Part shown: piece after piece, positions 16,531 through 23,368 of the stretch | How positions within the stretch are numbered: the first letter of the stretch is position 1 | Layout: each line of letters begins with the position of its first letter | Assembly (NCBI GenBank): GCA_947053455.1 | Contig: CAMRSV010000009.1 | Coordinates: 1 to 33,469, forward strand | Direction of reading: 5' to 3' | Source of the DNA: an uncultured Alphaproteobacteria bacterium | GTDB lineage: Bacteria; Pseudomonadota; Alphaproteobacteria; Rs-D84 | DNA length: 33,469 nucleotides | Notes under the pieces: model-generated | Database searches by the model: none | What the model was told of the DNA's origin: nothing | What the model saw: the letters and a program-made list of their open reading frames with translations, nothing else | Made by a program: the position numbers and the translations under genes

Positions 16531-17850
16531 TTACGGCAATCTGGGCGACCAAGTAGGTTCAACACCACTAACATCATCAGGTAACGGTATGTCATAAACA
16601 TTTTGCCCCATAATGTCAACGGTACGTATATGACTTGTTCTATCCATGCCGTCCAGTGATTTTTCGGTCTCGTAATACACTACCCGGCGTGATCCCGGTG
16701 CCCAGGAAGGTGCCTCCATATACCAACCACCGGCTAATATTTTTTCATTACGCCCATCCGTATCCATAATGCCGATATAAAACGTATCGTCCGCAATTTT
16801 TGTAAATGCTATAAACTGTCCATCAGGCGACCAGGCTGGCGTAGCATACCGCCCCGCCCCGTATGTAATACGTTTCGCCTCTCCGGTGGCCAAATCCATT
16901 ACATAAATCTGTTGACGACCCGAACGATCGGAATTAAACGCAAGTTTTGTTCCATCAGGTGAATAACTGGGACTGGTGTTCAACGAATTTCCAAACGTCA
17001 GTTGGCGCAGTTTTTTAGATTCCATGTCATATTCATATATATGTGTAATTCCATTCTTGACCAATGACAATGCAACTTTGGTACCGTCGGGCGAAAAACG
17101 CGGCGCAAAATTCATTCCGCCAAAGCGCCCCAACCTGCGCTGTGCCCCGGTGTTTAAATCCAGTGTCCAAACCATTGGGTCGTCATCACGATATGACAGA
17201 AAAACTACCGACTGCATATTGGGCGAAAAATGCGGCGACATGACAAACGTGTTTTTATCCGACAGGTAACGCATGCCAAATCCGTCCTGATCCATTATGG
17301 CCATGCGTTTAACACGCGCATCCACCGGCCCCGATTCCGCGATAAATACAATCTGCGTATCGAAATATCCGATTTCACCCGTTAAACGTTCGTAAATCGC
17401 ATCAGCCATTATATGCGCTAGACGCCGTACTGATTTTTTTGACGCAATAAGCGACTGCGCCTCTATCTGCTCGGTACCATTTACATCCCAAACATAAAAT
17501 TCCAATTTATATTTGTCGCCAGGCTCTGACGAAAGGGTCGCCTGAACTAAAACATTTGCCTTTATCGCCGACCATAACTTAAAGTTCGGCATCTCATTCA
17601 TTTTTACATATTCAGGCAATGCGTCATGCGACACAATACGAAACAGTCCCGTTGATTTCAAATCATTTTCAACGACACTGCGTATTTTGGCGGCATCCTT
17701 GGCCGATGCAGTACCAGAAATTTCAAATTTTTGAACCGCAACCGAAATCGGTTCTGTGGCACCGGCAATAATATCAACCTTTAACTCGGCATGCGCCGGA
17801 AAAACAAAGAGCATCGCCCCCACAACAAAATATAAGAATTTTTTCAGCAT
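16531..17850 (-). CDS. tolB: Tol-Pal system protein TolB
   Basis: TolB is the periplasmic beta-propeller of the Tol-Pal system, which links the inner and outer membranes and drives constriction at division. The 439-residue protein has a signal peptide (FVFPAHA cleavage site), an N-terminal alpha/beta domain to about residue 150 (AKIRSVVENDLKSTGLFRIV), and propeller repeats with the family motif SPDGTKxA (FSPDGTKVALS, YSPDGTKLAFNSDRSG, WSPDGQFIAFT). The other tol genes and pal are not in the window. Confidence 0.97.
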   Translation of the reverse strand: MLKKFLYFVVGAMLFVFPAHAELKVDIIAGATEPISVAVQKFEISGTASAKDAAKIRSVVENDLKSTGLFRIVSHDALPEYVKMNEMPNFKLWSAIKANVLVQATLSSEPGDKYKLEFYVWDVNGTEQIEAQSLIASKKSVRRLAHIMADAIYERLTGEIGYFDTQIVFIAESGPVDARVKRMAIMDQDGFGMRYLSDKNTFVMSPHFSPNMQSVVFLSYRDDDPMVWTLDLNTGAQRRLGRFGGMNFAPRFSPDGTKVALSLVKNGITHIYEYDMESKKLRQLTFGNSLNTSPSYSPDGTKLAFNSDRSGRQQIYVMDLATGEAKRITYGAGRYATPAWSPDGQFIAFTKIADDTFYIGIMDTDGRNEKILAGGWYMEAPSWAPGSRRVVYYETEKSLDGMDRTSHIRTVDIMGQNVYDIPLPDDVSGVEPTWSPRLP

Positions 17851-17964
17851 ATTGTTCCCTTAAAACACATATAAATATCGCAATCTATTTTATACAGATA
17901 TTATAAAAAAGCAAGCCCACCCAACCAATACAACCGACCACACAAATCACAATACAAGAGTAAT

Positions 17965-18014
17965 TACAAATGCATTTACATTTGTATTGACATTTGTAAA
18001 TACAATGATATAGT
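17965..18014 (+). promoter_or_regulatory. Promoter with repeated CATTTGTA operator sites
   Basis: TTGACA, 16 bases, TATAGT. The box CATTTGTA occurs at 17979 and 17991 as direct repeats 12 bases apart, and once inverted (TACAAATG) at 17965. The boxes flank and overlap the -35. This is the pattern expected for autoregulation by the ribbon-helix-helix protein encoded next. Confidence 0.65.
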
Positions 18015-18059
18015 CAATTGTAAAGACGTAAGTATTGCAACCTGTATAGGAGTTTGTAC

Positions 18060-18284
18060 ATGCCAAATGTTATGCAGCAATTATTCGTAATGAACATTGA
18101 ATCTTTGCTAAAAGAGTATATGGCCTATCGCGCCTTTAATAAATCCGACTGTGTAATCAATATGCGAATACCGCGCCCTATTTTGGATAAAATAAAACAA
18201 TTGGCCGATCAGCAGCACGTCCCATACCAATCATTGATATCATCGGTGCTGTTTTCACTGGCCAATATAGAGGAACCAAAGTAA
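18060..18284 (+). CDS. Ribbon-helix-helix DNA-binding protein, CopG/BrnA-like
   Basis: This 74-residue protein contains a typical RHH pattern: a beta strand with basic residues (CVINMRIPRPIL), helix A (DKIKQLADQQHV) and helix B (YQSLISSVLFSLAN). Such proteins bind DNA as dimers and often serve as antitoxins or plasmid-type repressors. An N-terminal extension of about 30 residues precedes the domain. AGGAG lies seven bases before the chosen ATG; a TTG two codons earlier is less likely. Three matching boxes in its promoter suggest self-repression. The next gene starts 45 bases downstream and may be its functional partner. Confidence 0.75.
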   Translation: MPNVMQQLFVMNIESLLKEYMAYRAFNKSDCVINMRIPRPILDKIKQLADQQHVPYQSLISSVLFSLANIEEPK

Positions 18285-18329
18285 CTACGCATATGCGAAC
18301 ATAACCCGCGAACAAAACAAGGAAAAAAT

Positions 18330-19238
18330 ATGCAGAATAAACAACTGGAAATTTTTAACTTTTTACACAATCATTCGCATCGCGTAAACGAATTTGCCGT
18401 CAGCACCCTGTTTCCGCAAATGTATAACAACCACAGCAACAATACGCAATATTGGTTGTATTCCGATTTGGCACAGTATTTTACAGAAATACACGCATAT
18501 AAGAATAAGAAAAATATCTCCGAAAATCTGAATCTTGACATGGCACGCATGTATGTACCCAAAGGATTTAAAAAACCAGATGACAATGTAAAATTTTCTG
18601 ACATGTTGTACAGACACATAGAAATATTTGAAACCAATTCGTCAGGCCATCAAAATGATGCAAAAATAACACGGCTTGCATGCGCTGCAATAACATATAT
18701 GCCGGAAACAATTCTTGCCCATTTGTATTTCATGATGCCAAATTCAGATTTCAATGAAATAAAAAACTTCAGTCATGATGTATCTAGAATATTTCGACGC
18801 CAGGAGTTGGCCGGTGTTGAAAAACATATCAATGGTATATTATATTCACTAAAGATTAAATTTGAATTATTTAGCATGATTACAAACCAGGCACTGTTTA
18901 ATGAACGCAGCGCAAACCAATTAAAATTATCTCATAACATAAGAATAAATCCTAGCGACCCTTTATCAAACTATATGCAGATTACGTCACTGAAAGCGCG
19001 AATATATAGTCTTGAACAGACGATAAAACAATACACCGCATATAGCTTTATGACGGCAGATAAATTCATAGACTTGGCGCGAAAGAATTTTGAAAATGCA
19101 CGGATGTTGATGATAAAAAATTACGGTCATACCCCAGAACAGGATTTAACACCAACCCACATATCTAGAATTCAATCGCGATATAATCAATTACAGCGCG
19201 AATTTATTAAAACATACAAAAACGAAAGCCTGCGGTAA
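18330..19238 (+). CDS. Unknown 302-residue protein downstream of the RHH regulator
   Basis: I do not recognise this protein. It has no signal peptide or membrane helix and is predicted to be mostly alpha-helical, rich in Asn, Tyr, Met and Lys. The N-terminal part (SNNTQYWLYSDLAQYFTEIH) could hold a winged-helix-like segment. The C-terminal part (SLKARIYSLEQTIKQYTAY, then FIDLARKNFENARMLMIKN) is likely a coiled coil. AAGGAAAAA precedes the start. Co-transcription with the RHH gene makes toxin-antitoxin or regulator-effector roles possible, but the size is large for a toxin and no nuclease motif is visible. Confidence 0.6.
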   Translation: MQNKQLEIFNFLHNHSHRVNEFAVSTLFPQMYNNHSNNTQYWLYSDLAQYFTEIHAYKNKKNISENLNLDMARMYVPKGFKKPDDNVKFSDMLYRHIEIFETNSSGHQNDAKITRLACAAITYMPETILAHLYFMMPNSDFNEIKNFSHDVSRIFRRQELAGVEKHINGILYSLKIKFELFSMITNQALFNERSANQLKLSHNIRINPSDPLSNYMQITSLKARIYSLEQTIKQYTAYSFMTADKFIDLARKNFENARMLMIKNYGHTPEQDLTPTHISRIQSRYNQLQREFIKTYKNESLR

Positions 19239-19245
19239 CGACACA

Positions 19246-19272
19246 AAAAAACGCGGCACACGCCGCGTTTTT
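19246..19272. terminator. Bidirectional terminator between convergent genes
   Basis: A-run, ACGCGGC, ACAC loop, GCCGCGT, T-run. It serves the 302-residue unknown on plus and the VirB2-like gene on minus. Confidence 0.92.
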
Positions 19273-19285
19273 ATTATTTTTAACC

Positions 19286-19633
19286 TTACCAGTTTAACAG
19301 TTCCGGGCATCCAATTGTTTTTGCACCAGATGTTGTCATCAAGAACGACAAAATTGTACCAATCATAAACAGCAAGATAAAGCCGACCAGCATCGCGGTA
19401 CCCTTGTTCTTGACATCATCCATTTTAACTTCACCCTTGGAAATAAATCCCCATGCCCAGTTTGCGATAATAAACGCCGCACCGATAAATGCCAATGTAC
19501 GCACCATATTGAATACGCCGCGAAAATCCTTCATCAAAACGCACAGACCGTTTTCATTAACGGCCGCCATTGCCGGCGCAGACACCATAATGCCAATTAT
19601 CGCCATATTAATTTTATAGATAAGTTTTTTCAT
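19286..19633 (-). CDS. VirB2/TrbC-like pilin subunit
   Basis: The 115-residue protein has the VirB2 layout: a signal peptide (IIGIMVSAPAMA), a short loop, then two long membrane helices (VRTLAFIGAAFIIANWAWGF and GTAMLVGFILLFMIGTILSF) joined by a short Lys/Asp-rich cytoplasmic loop. VirB2 proteins polymerise into the pilus of type IV secretion systems. Two Cys, one before the first helix and one after the second (GLCVLM, IGCPELL), would both be periplasmic. No other virB gene is nearby, so this is an orphan subunit here; the rest of the system may be elsewhere. Confidence 0.7.
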   Translation of the reverse strand: MKKLIYKINMAIIGIMVSAPAMAAVNENGLCVLMKDFRGVFNMVRTLAFIGAAFIIANWAWGFISKGEVKMDDVKNKGTAMLVGFILLFMIGTILSFLMTTSGAKTIGCPELLNW

Positions 19634-19696
19634 ATTGGAACCCCTTTTGTCCTAATTATTTCCATATAATTTTATCATAATTTTACAATCGTTTCA

Positions 19697-19725
19697 AACA
19701 AAAAGCGCCGCGAATCACGCGGCGT
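19697..19725 (-). terminator. Terminator of the lipoprotein gene
   Basis: On the minus strand ACGCCGCG, a 5-base loop and CGCGGCGC form an 8-bp stem followed by a T-run. Confidence 0.88.
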
Positions 19726-19746
19726 CGTATTTTCATGAAAATTTAA

Positions 19747-20145
19747 TTACATTGCAGACATCAGGTAATATTTATACCCCGCCCCGCGGTTCGGGATAGA
19801 CCCCAACTGTGGCATTGCAATAAGACGCGGCGCCCCGGCCAGTGCCGATGTTTCCATACCGGCAACGGTCGCCGTGCCGGCATTCTTTAATACGCGACGT
19901 GTTGCCCCCGGAATTTGACCGCCATTGTCACGGATAAACAAATCTTCGCATTTTGTGTTGCGGTAAACCACTTTCTTGGACGCGTTCAAATCACGAACAT
20001 CTGACGACAGGCGTCCACCCTCTTCTTCAAATGAATATTCACAATGCTTGCCGTTTTGAACATACTTGACATTACCCGTGTAGTAATCATGGGCACAACC
20101 GGCCAACAAAATCGCCACAATCACCGAAACCAAAACTTTTTTCAT
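19747..20145 (-). CDS. Small lipoprotein
   Basis: The 132-residue protein begins with a lipoprotein signal peptide whose lipobox is LLAGC, so the mature protein starts at an acylated Cys followed by AHDYY. Two further Cys (KHCEYSF and TKCEDLF) could form a disulphide. The centre is charged and the end is Gly/Ala/Pro-rich (GIPNRGAGYK-like). I do not recognise a family. It is adjacent to the VirB2-like gene but has its own terminator. A VirB7-type role is possible by context only. Start chosen at MKKVLV; AAGGGA lies a suitable distance upstream. Confidence 0.7.
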   Translation of the reverse strand: MKKVLVSVIVAILLAGCAHDYYTGNVKYVQNGKHCEYSFEEEGGRLSSDVRDLNASKKVVYRNTKCEDLFIRDNGGQIPGATRRVLKNAGTATVAGMETSALAGAPRLIAMPQLGSIPNRGAGYKYYLMSAM

Positions 20146-20171
20146 ATTATGCATCCCTTGTATACAAAAAC

Positions 20172-20238
20172 TCGGTATCGGTACTACATACCCGTTTCCG
20201 ATTCGAAACCATTATTGCACAAAATACGCAATTGTCAA
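20172..20238 (-). promoter_or_regulatory. Lipoprotein promoter and leader hairpin
   Basis: On the minus strand TTGACA, 16 bases, AATAAT predicts a start near 20204. The transcript would begin almost at once with an imperfect hairpin (TCGG and CGGGTA pairing with TACCG and CCGA), then GTTTTTG, then the ribosome binding site. The hairpin could act as an attenuator or as a stabiliser of the 5' end. Confidence 0.4.
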
Positions 20239-20276
20239 TATATTATAAAAAATGTATATTTTTCTAAATATGCGTG

Positions 20277-20285
20277 TGCTATAAT
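20277..20285 (+). promoter_or_regulatory. Candidate extended -10 promoter of fba
   Basis: TGCTATAAT is a perfect extended -10 element, giving a leader of about 15 bases with AAAGGGG as ribosome binding site. A second option, TTGTCA-17-TATATT, lies 25 bases upstream. Confidence 0.5.
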
Positions 20286-20305
20286 TTCGCGCAAAGGGGA
20301 AAGTA

Positions 20306-21250
20306 ATGAAATATACAGATTTTGGTTTGGTTAATACAAAAAACATGTTTTCAGACGCAATTTCACGCGGATATGCCGTCGGTGCGTTTAATTTCTATAA
20401 TATGGAAACGCTAACAGCAATTATGCGTGCGGCTCGCGATACACACAGTCCGATAATACTTGCAGTATCGGAATCAGCCATGAAATACATGGGCGACGAC
20501 ATGCTTATGGGAATGATAGGAGGTCTGAAACTAAACACAGTTGACGGTGTGGCGTTACATCTAGATCATGGTAGCTCTTTTGAGGCATGCGCACATGCAA
20601 TTGAACTTGGGTTTTCATCCGTCATGATAGACGGCAGCAAACTGCCATTTGACGAAAACGTAAAAATATCGCGCCGTGTTGCGGAATTGGCACACGCAAA
20701 CGACGTTACGGTAGAGGCGGAACTTGGCACACTTGCCGGGATAGAAGATGAAAACACATTCGGGACAGAATCTAGCTACACCAACCCGCACGATGTGATT
20801 GAATTCGTAAAACAGACCGGAATTGATTCACTGGCGATTGCAATCGGAACCAGTCATGGTGCCTACAAACGTAAATCAGACACCGAAGAACTGCGTTTTG
20901 ATATACTGGCCGATATTGCGGCCGAATTACCGGGATATCCACTGGTGCTGCACGGGGCATCGAATATTCCGCAAAATTATGTCAATGAAATCAACGAATT
21001 TGGCGGCGAAATTTCTGGCGCACGCGGAATACCTGCCCCACAACTGCGCCGCGCGGTTGAAATGAACATATGCAAAATAAACGTGGACAGTGACTCACGA
21101 TTGGCATTTACTGCGGGCGTGCGCGGCAATCTCGCGGCAAAACCCAATGGATTTAATCCGCGCGACTATCTGGGCGCAGGCCGGCAAAATGTTTATGAGA
21201 ACTGTATGAACGAAATCCGCAGTATTATGAATTCAGAAAACAAACTGTAA
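20306..21250 (+). CDS. fba: Class II fructose-bisphosphate aldolase
   Basis: This enzyme interconverts fructose 1,6-bisphosphate with dihydroxyacetone phosphate and glyceraldehyde 3-phosphate, in glycolysis and gluconeogenesis. Class II marks are visible in the 314-residue protein: GAFNFYNMETL, LHLDHGSS with Asp87 and zinc ligand His88, EAELG with Glu139, GTSHGAYK with His184, and VLHGASN with His216. It is slightly short but complete. AAAGGGGAAAG precedes the start. A terminator follows directly, so the unit is monocistronic. Confidence 0.95.
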   Translation: MKYTDFGLVNTKNMFSDAISRGYAVGAFNFYNMETLTAIMRAARDTHSPIILAVSESAMKYMGDDMLMGMIGGLKLNTVDGVALHLDHGSSFEACAHAIELGFSSVMIDGSKLPFDENVKISRRVAELAHANDVTVEAELGTLAGIEDENTFGTESSYTNPHDVIEFVKQTGIDSLAIAIGTSHGAYKRKSDTEELRFDILADIAAELPGYPLVLHGASNIPQNYVNEINEFGGEISGARGIPAPQLRRAVEMNICKINVDSDSRLAFTAGVRGNLAAKPNGFNPRDYLGAGRQNVYENCMNEIRSIMNSENKL

Positions 21251-21269
21251 TCAAAAAAATAAAATATTT

Positions 21270-21297
21270 CCCCGCAAATGCGGGGTATTATTTTTTT
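21270..21297 (+). terminator. Terminator of fba
   Basis: CCCCGC, AAAT loop, GCGGGG, then TATTA and seven T. Confidence 0.88.
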
Positions 21298-21298
21298 A

Positions 21299-21326
21299 TT
21301 GACAAATTAATAAAGCAGTCTATACT
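21299..21326 (+). promoter_or_regulatory. Promoter of the 183-residue unknown
   Basis: TTGACA, 16 bases, TATACT. It begins immediately after the fba terminator, about 30 bases before the start codon. Confidence 0.65.
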
Positions 21327-21354
21327 ATATATCGTAATAAAAAAGGAATTATTT

Positions 21355-21906
21355 ATGACAGAAAAAAACCAGCCATTTAAAATCCCGGCATCTGTACCAG
21401 CAACCGTAAAAGAATGGTTTTCGGAAGAAAAGTATATTGAACTGCAAGCGTTTAAATTTACCAATGCTCTATGGTGCAATAATGATATGAATGTAATATG
21501 GCCAAGGGTTTTTAATCGTATGGATTTTGCCTCGGATGAAATAGAAATCAAACTTCTTTCCCGTCTCGCAAAAAAAGCGATGGATAAGAAATTTAAAGAA
21601 ATTTTTCAACCTTACGAAGTTATCGGCACCGTGGGGACAATAGTAAATAATTATTTTTCGAATGATTCAAAGATAATAAAAATACCGCAATATGCTGAAA
21701 ATGGGACAACATTTGCAGGAACAATTGTTTTACGCAACTTGGAAACCAGACTTATTCAGCCACTTTCAGATACATGGCTGCAAGGTCGCTCCTACGACAC
21801 CCCCAGAAAGGCTTTGATTTTTGGTATAAAGGATTTCGCAGACCAAGTGGCGGTAAATAAAAATTATCAAAACTTGCTTATTAAAAGCCTGAATCTGACT
21901 AAATAA
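21355..21906 (+). CDS. Lineage-specific unknown, distant member of the relic family
   Basis: This 183-residue protein has no signal peptide and no motif I can name. Its C-terminal half shares a pattern with the product of 7519-8145: a hydrophobic strand starting at a Phe (FQPYEVIGTV here, FPEFELVAQV there), an insert with Gly, then AGTIVLRNLETRLI here against GNLVIRNKKTGALEL there, and a Trp about eight residues later. The first half is unrelated in appearance. It has its own promoter, AAAAAGGA ribosome binding site and terminator. Homology is suggested but weak; function is unknown. Confidence 0.65.
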   Translation: MTEKNQPFKIPASVPATVKEWFSEEKYIELQAFKFTNALWCNNDMNVIWPRVFNRMDFASDEIEIKLLSRLAKKAMDKKFKEIFQPYEVIGTVGTIVNNYFSNDSKIIKIPQYAENGTTFAGTIVLRNLETRLIQPLSDTWLQGRSYDTPRKALIFGIKDFADQVAVNKNYQNLLIKSLNLTK

Positions 21907-21915
21907 TATAGCTAT

Positions 21916-21950
21916 AAAAACACCGCCCGGTTGAGCGGTGTTTTTATTTT
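21916..21950. terminator. Bidirectional terminator
   Basis: AAAAACACCGC pairs with GCGGTGTTTTT across an 8-base loop. It overlaps the last codons of the XRE regulator gene and serves both converging genes. Confidence 0.9.
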
Positions 21951-22294
21951 GTGATTAGCCGGTGCGATATTCTTAACAGAATATTTTTATCATCATCGGT
22001 CATGCAACACAACAGACCAATCATTTCACGTGTTTTTTTATCGTATATTTCCGATGTTTTTTCAACCTCTCCTAACAATGCGACAATGGAAATTCCCATC
22101 GCCTTTGCAATATAATACAGCCGCGATGCGGATATGCGATTAGATGCCGCTTCATACTTTTGCACCTGTTGAAATGTGACACCCAGATTTTGTGCCAACT
22201 CCTTTTGCGACATACCCAATTTTCGCCGCCAATTAACAATCATTTGCCCGATTAAAATATCAACCGAATCCGGTTTGAATGGTCGCCCCGACAT
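21944..22294 (-). CDS. XRE-family transcriptional regulator
   Basis: This 116-residue protein has an N-terminal Cro/CI-type helix-turn-helix: IGQMIVNWRRKLGMSQKEL, AQNLGVTFQQVQKYEAASNR, then ISASRLYYIAKAMGIS. The QKYE-x-x-x-NR-I-S form is common in short Alphaproteobacterial XRE regulators of 110-140 residues. The C-terminal part (about 75-116) is helical and unassigned. I chose the ATG giving MSGRPFKPDS; a frame extended by 24 residues has an implausible start. It is the first protein gene downstream of four tandem structured RNA genes on the same strand. Its targets are unknown. Confidence 0.85.
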   Translation of the reverse strand: MSGRPFKPDSVDILIGQMIVNWRRKLGMSQKELAQNLGVTFQQVQKYEAASNRISASRLYYIAKAMGISIVALLGEVEKTSEIYDKKTREMIGLLCCMTDDDKNILLRISHRLITK

Positions 22295-22427
22295 GTCCGC
22301 CCCCACAAATTGGTGATGGCATTGCACGCGCCCACAAAGGAGGGTTAAGAACGCAACCACCACCACACATTAAACGAAATTTGCAGGCGCCGCCCATATA
22401 TCATGAGCACCATATGGCCGACCCCGC

Positions 22428-22618
22428 AAAAAATGAACCACCGGAAATAAATCAAGTGGTTGGAGGTTCACAACAATACTCAAACTTATTGCCCGCTTAT
22501 TCATATATATCGCGGCCCCCAACCATTGTTTTAGTTGGAGCATTTAACGCCTGCACAGGGCGATTTGAGCTTGAGGTTGTGATGCCTCGTTATTTGCAAC
22601 GGATAAATATGCCGCTTT
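22428..22618 (-). ncRNA. Structured RNA copy A
   Basis: Promoter-like TATAAT lies at 22630-22625, with TGGAAA 17 bases upstream. In RNA order: a 5' hairpin (GCCG/ACGG arms); GTTGTGA-complement segment Y' (22582-22576); hairpin P4 (CGCC/GGCG); segment 1 CCAAC (22538-22534); segment 2 GGTTGG (22524-22519); a hairpin with CCGC/GCGG arms and loop containing GAATAA; segment Y (22474-22468), 7 bp perfect with Y'; segment 3 CCAACC (22463-22458); terminator AACCAC/GTGGTT followed by CATTTTTT. Segment 2 can pair with 1 or 3. Copy D has a nearly identical core. No protein frame is convincing here. Confidence 0.7.
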
Positions 22619-22675
22619 TTTTATATTATATAAAGAATTTATTACAATTTCCATGAAATTATATAATCCAATATA

Positions 22676-22853
22676 TAAAAACCGCCATATTGTAGGCGGG
22701 ATTGGAGCTAGTAAAAGCGTTACGGTAAGCTTGAGCCTTATTCGACATATTCGGCTCCATCCAATCCCTAATAGAGATTGGCACAGGTACGCCCTTGTGC
22801 AGGCGACCGTAACGAAAGAGTTTACTAGACTCCGCAACAGGTTTCCCGTTACA
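22676..22853 (-). ncRNA. Structured RNA copy B
   Basis: Promoter TTGCAA-17-TACACT (22888-22860). The RNA starts with hairpin AACGGG/CCTGTT. Y' (22833-22806) pairs with Y (22726-22704) over two helices of 9 and 8 bp plus GGAG/CTCC, the longest version in the family. P4 is GCACA/TGTGC (22800-22781). Segment 1 is CCAATC (22781-22776), segment 2 GGATTGGA (22767-22760), segment 3 TCCAATCC (22706-22699). The inner hairpin has GAGCC/GGCTC arms and a GAATAA-containing loop. The terminator is CCGCC/GGCGG with five T. Confidence 0.72.
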
Positions 22854-22898
22854 GTTATAAGTGTATTCTATTTCAGAATAATTTGCAAATTATTTCTT

Positions 22899-23083
22899 GC
22901 ATAAAGTCATAACAAAAATGGCTGGGAGTTCAAAACAATACAAAAGTAAATTGCCCGCTTATTCATATATATCGCGGCCCCCAGCCATAAAAGACTGGAT
23001 TTCACGCCCGAACGCGGGCAACTTTGGTTTTTATTGAGGTTATCAAGCCCCATTTTATTTGCGACGGATTTAACCGACCATGT
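22899..23083 (-). ncRNA. Structured RNA copy D
   Basis: Promoter-like TATAAT at 23095-23090, with TGGAAA 16 bases upstream as in copy A. Core positions 22951-22988 match copy A almost base for base. The main difference is a change in segment 2 (GGCTGG for GGTTGG) matched by changes in segment 3 (CCAGCC) and segment 1 (CCAGT). P4 is GCCCG/CGGGC. Y pairing is weaker here (CAATA with TATTG plus an A/T run). The terminator AGCCAT/ATGACT has a poor T-run, so termination may be inefficient. Confidence 0.65.
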
Positions 23084-23140
23084 GTCCCCATTATATCAGC
23101 GCGCCGCAAAATTTCCATAAAAATCCGCCGCGCCACCAAT

Positions 23141-23315
23141 ATAAAAAACCTATCATAAGAACAGATAGGTTGGAGGTGATATCTTGCAGGTTTATTTGCT
23201 CGGCGACCTATTCAATATATTCAGTCGCCCTCCAACCTCTCGGTTGGATTTTTACGTCTAAAACGACGATAAACCCGCGGAGACATCACTTCCGCACGAC
23301 GGAACACCCGTCACG
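23141..23315 (-). ncRNA. Structured RNA copy C
   Basis: A strong promoter, TTGCAA-17-TATAAT, lies at 23350-23322. The RNA begins with hairpin GACGG/CCGTC. Y' GGAAGTGAT pairs with Y ATCACCTCC over 9 bp with one wobble. P4 is CGTC/GACG. Segment 1 is CCAACC (23247-23242), separated by only four bases from segment 2 GGTTGGAGG (23237-23229), which is fully complementary over 9 bp to segment 3 CCTCCAACC (23176-23168). The inner hairpin has GGCGAC/GTCGCC arms. The terminator AACCTATC/GATAGGTT is an 8-bp stem with six T, and its 5' arm shares AACC with segment 3. Confidence 0.75.
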
Positions 23316-23321
23316 GTTGAA

Positions 23322-23350
23322 ATTATACCTAAAAAATATACCAATTGCAA
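23322..23350 (-). promoter_or_regulatory. Promoter of RNA copy C
   Basis: On the minus strand TTGCAA, 17 bases, TATAAT, predicting a start near 23315 exactly at the first hairpin of the RNA. This is the best promoter in the array. The same -35 with 17-base spacing recurs before copy B. Confidence 0.65.
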
Positions 23351-23368
23351 ATATTTTATTATGGAAAT

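Noticed and set aside
18060..19238. Firm toxin-antitoxin assignment
   Set aside because: The RHH protein and operators fit, but the second protein is large and shows no toxin motif, so only the possibility is reported.
20155..20230. A tRNA suggested by GATTCGAAACC
   Set aside because: No acceptor stem, anticodon arm or D arm can be drawn around it; it is part of a leader hairpin region.
22279..22656. Plus-strand open frame of 125 codons through RNA copy A, with a plausible-looking MADPAKNEPPEIN stretch
   Set aside because: It runs through the conserved hairpins and terminator, lacks a ribosome binding site, and copy D, which is nearly identical in the core, does not keep the frame. Structural conservation explains the region better.
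22428..23315. Reading the five elements on the plus strand
   Set aside because: My first reading was plus strand because copies C and E show T-rich tails there. The T-runs after the outer hairpins, U-G wobbles in E and B, and promoters at the correct end all favour minus. One wobble each in C and D is compatible with plus, so the case is strong but not absolute.
22428..23315. Integron attC array or CRISPR-like repeats
   Set aside because: No conserved GTTRRRY boxes, no gene cassettes, no integron integrase, and no identical short repeats with unique spacers.
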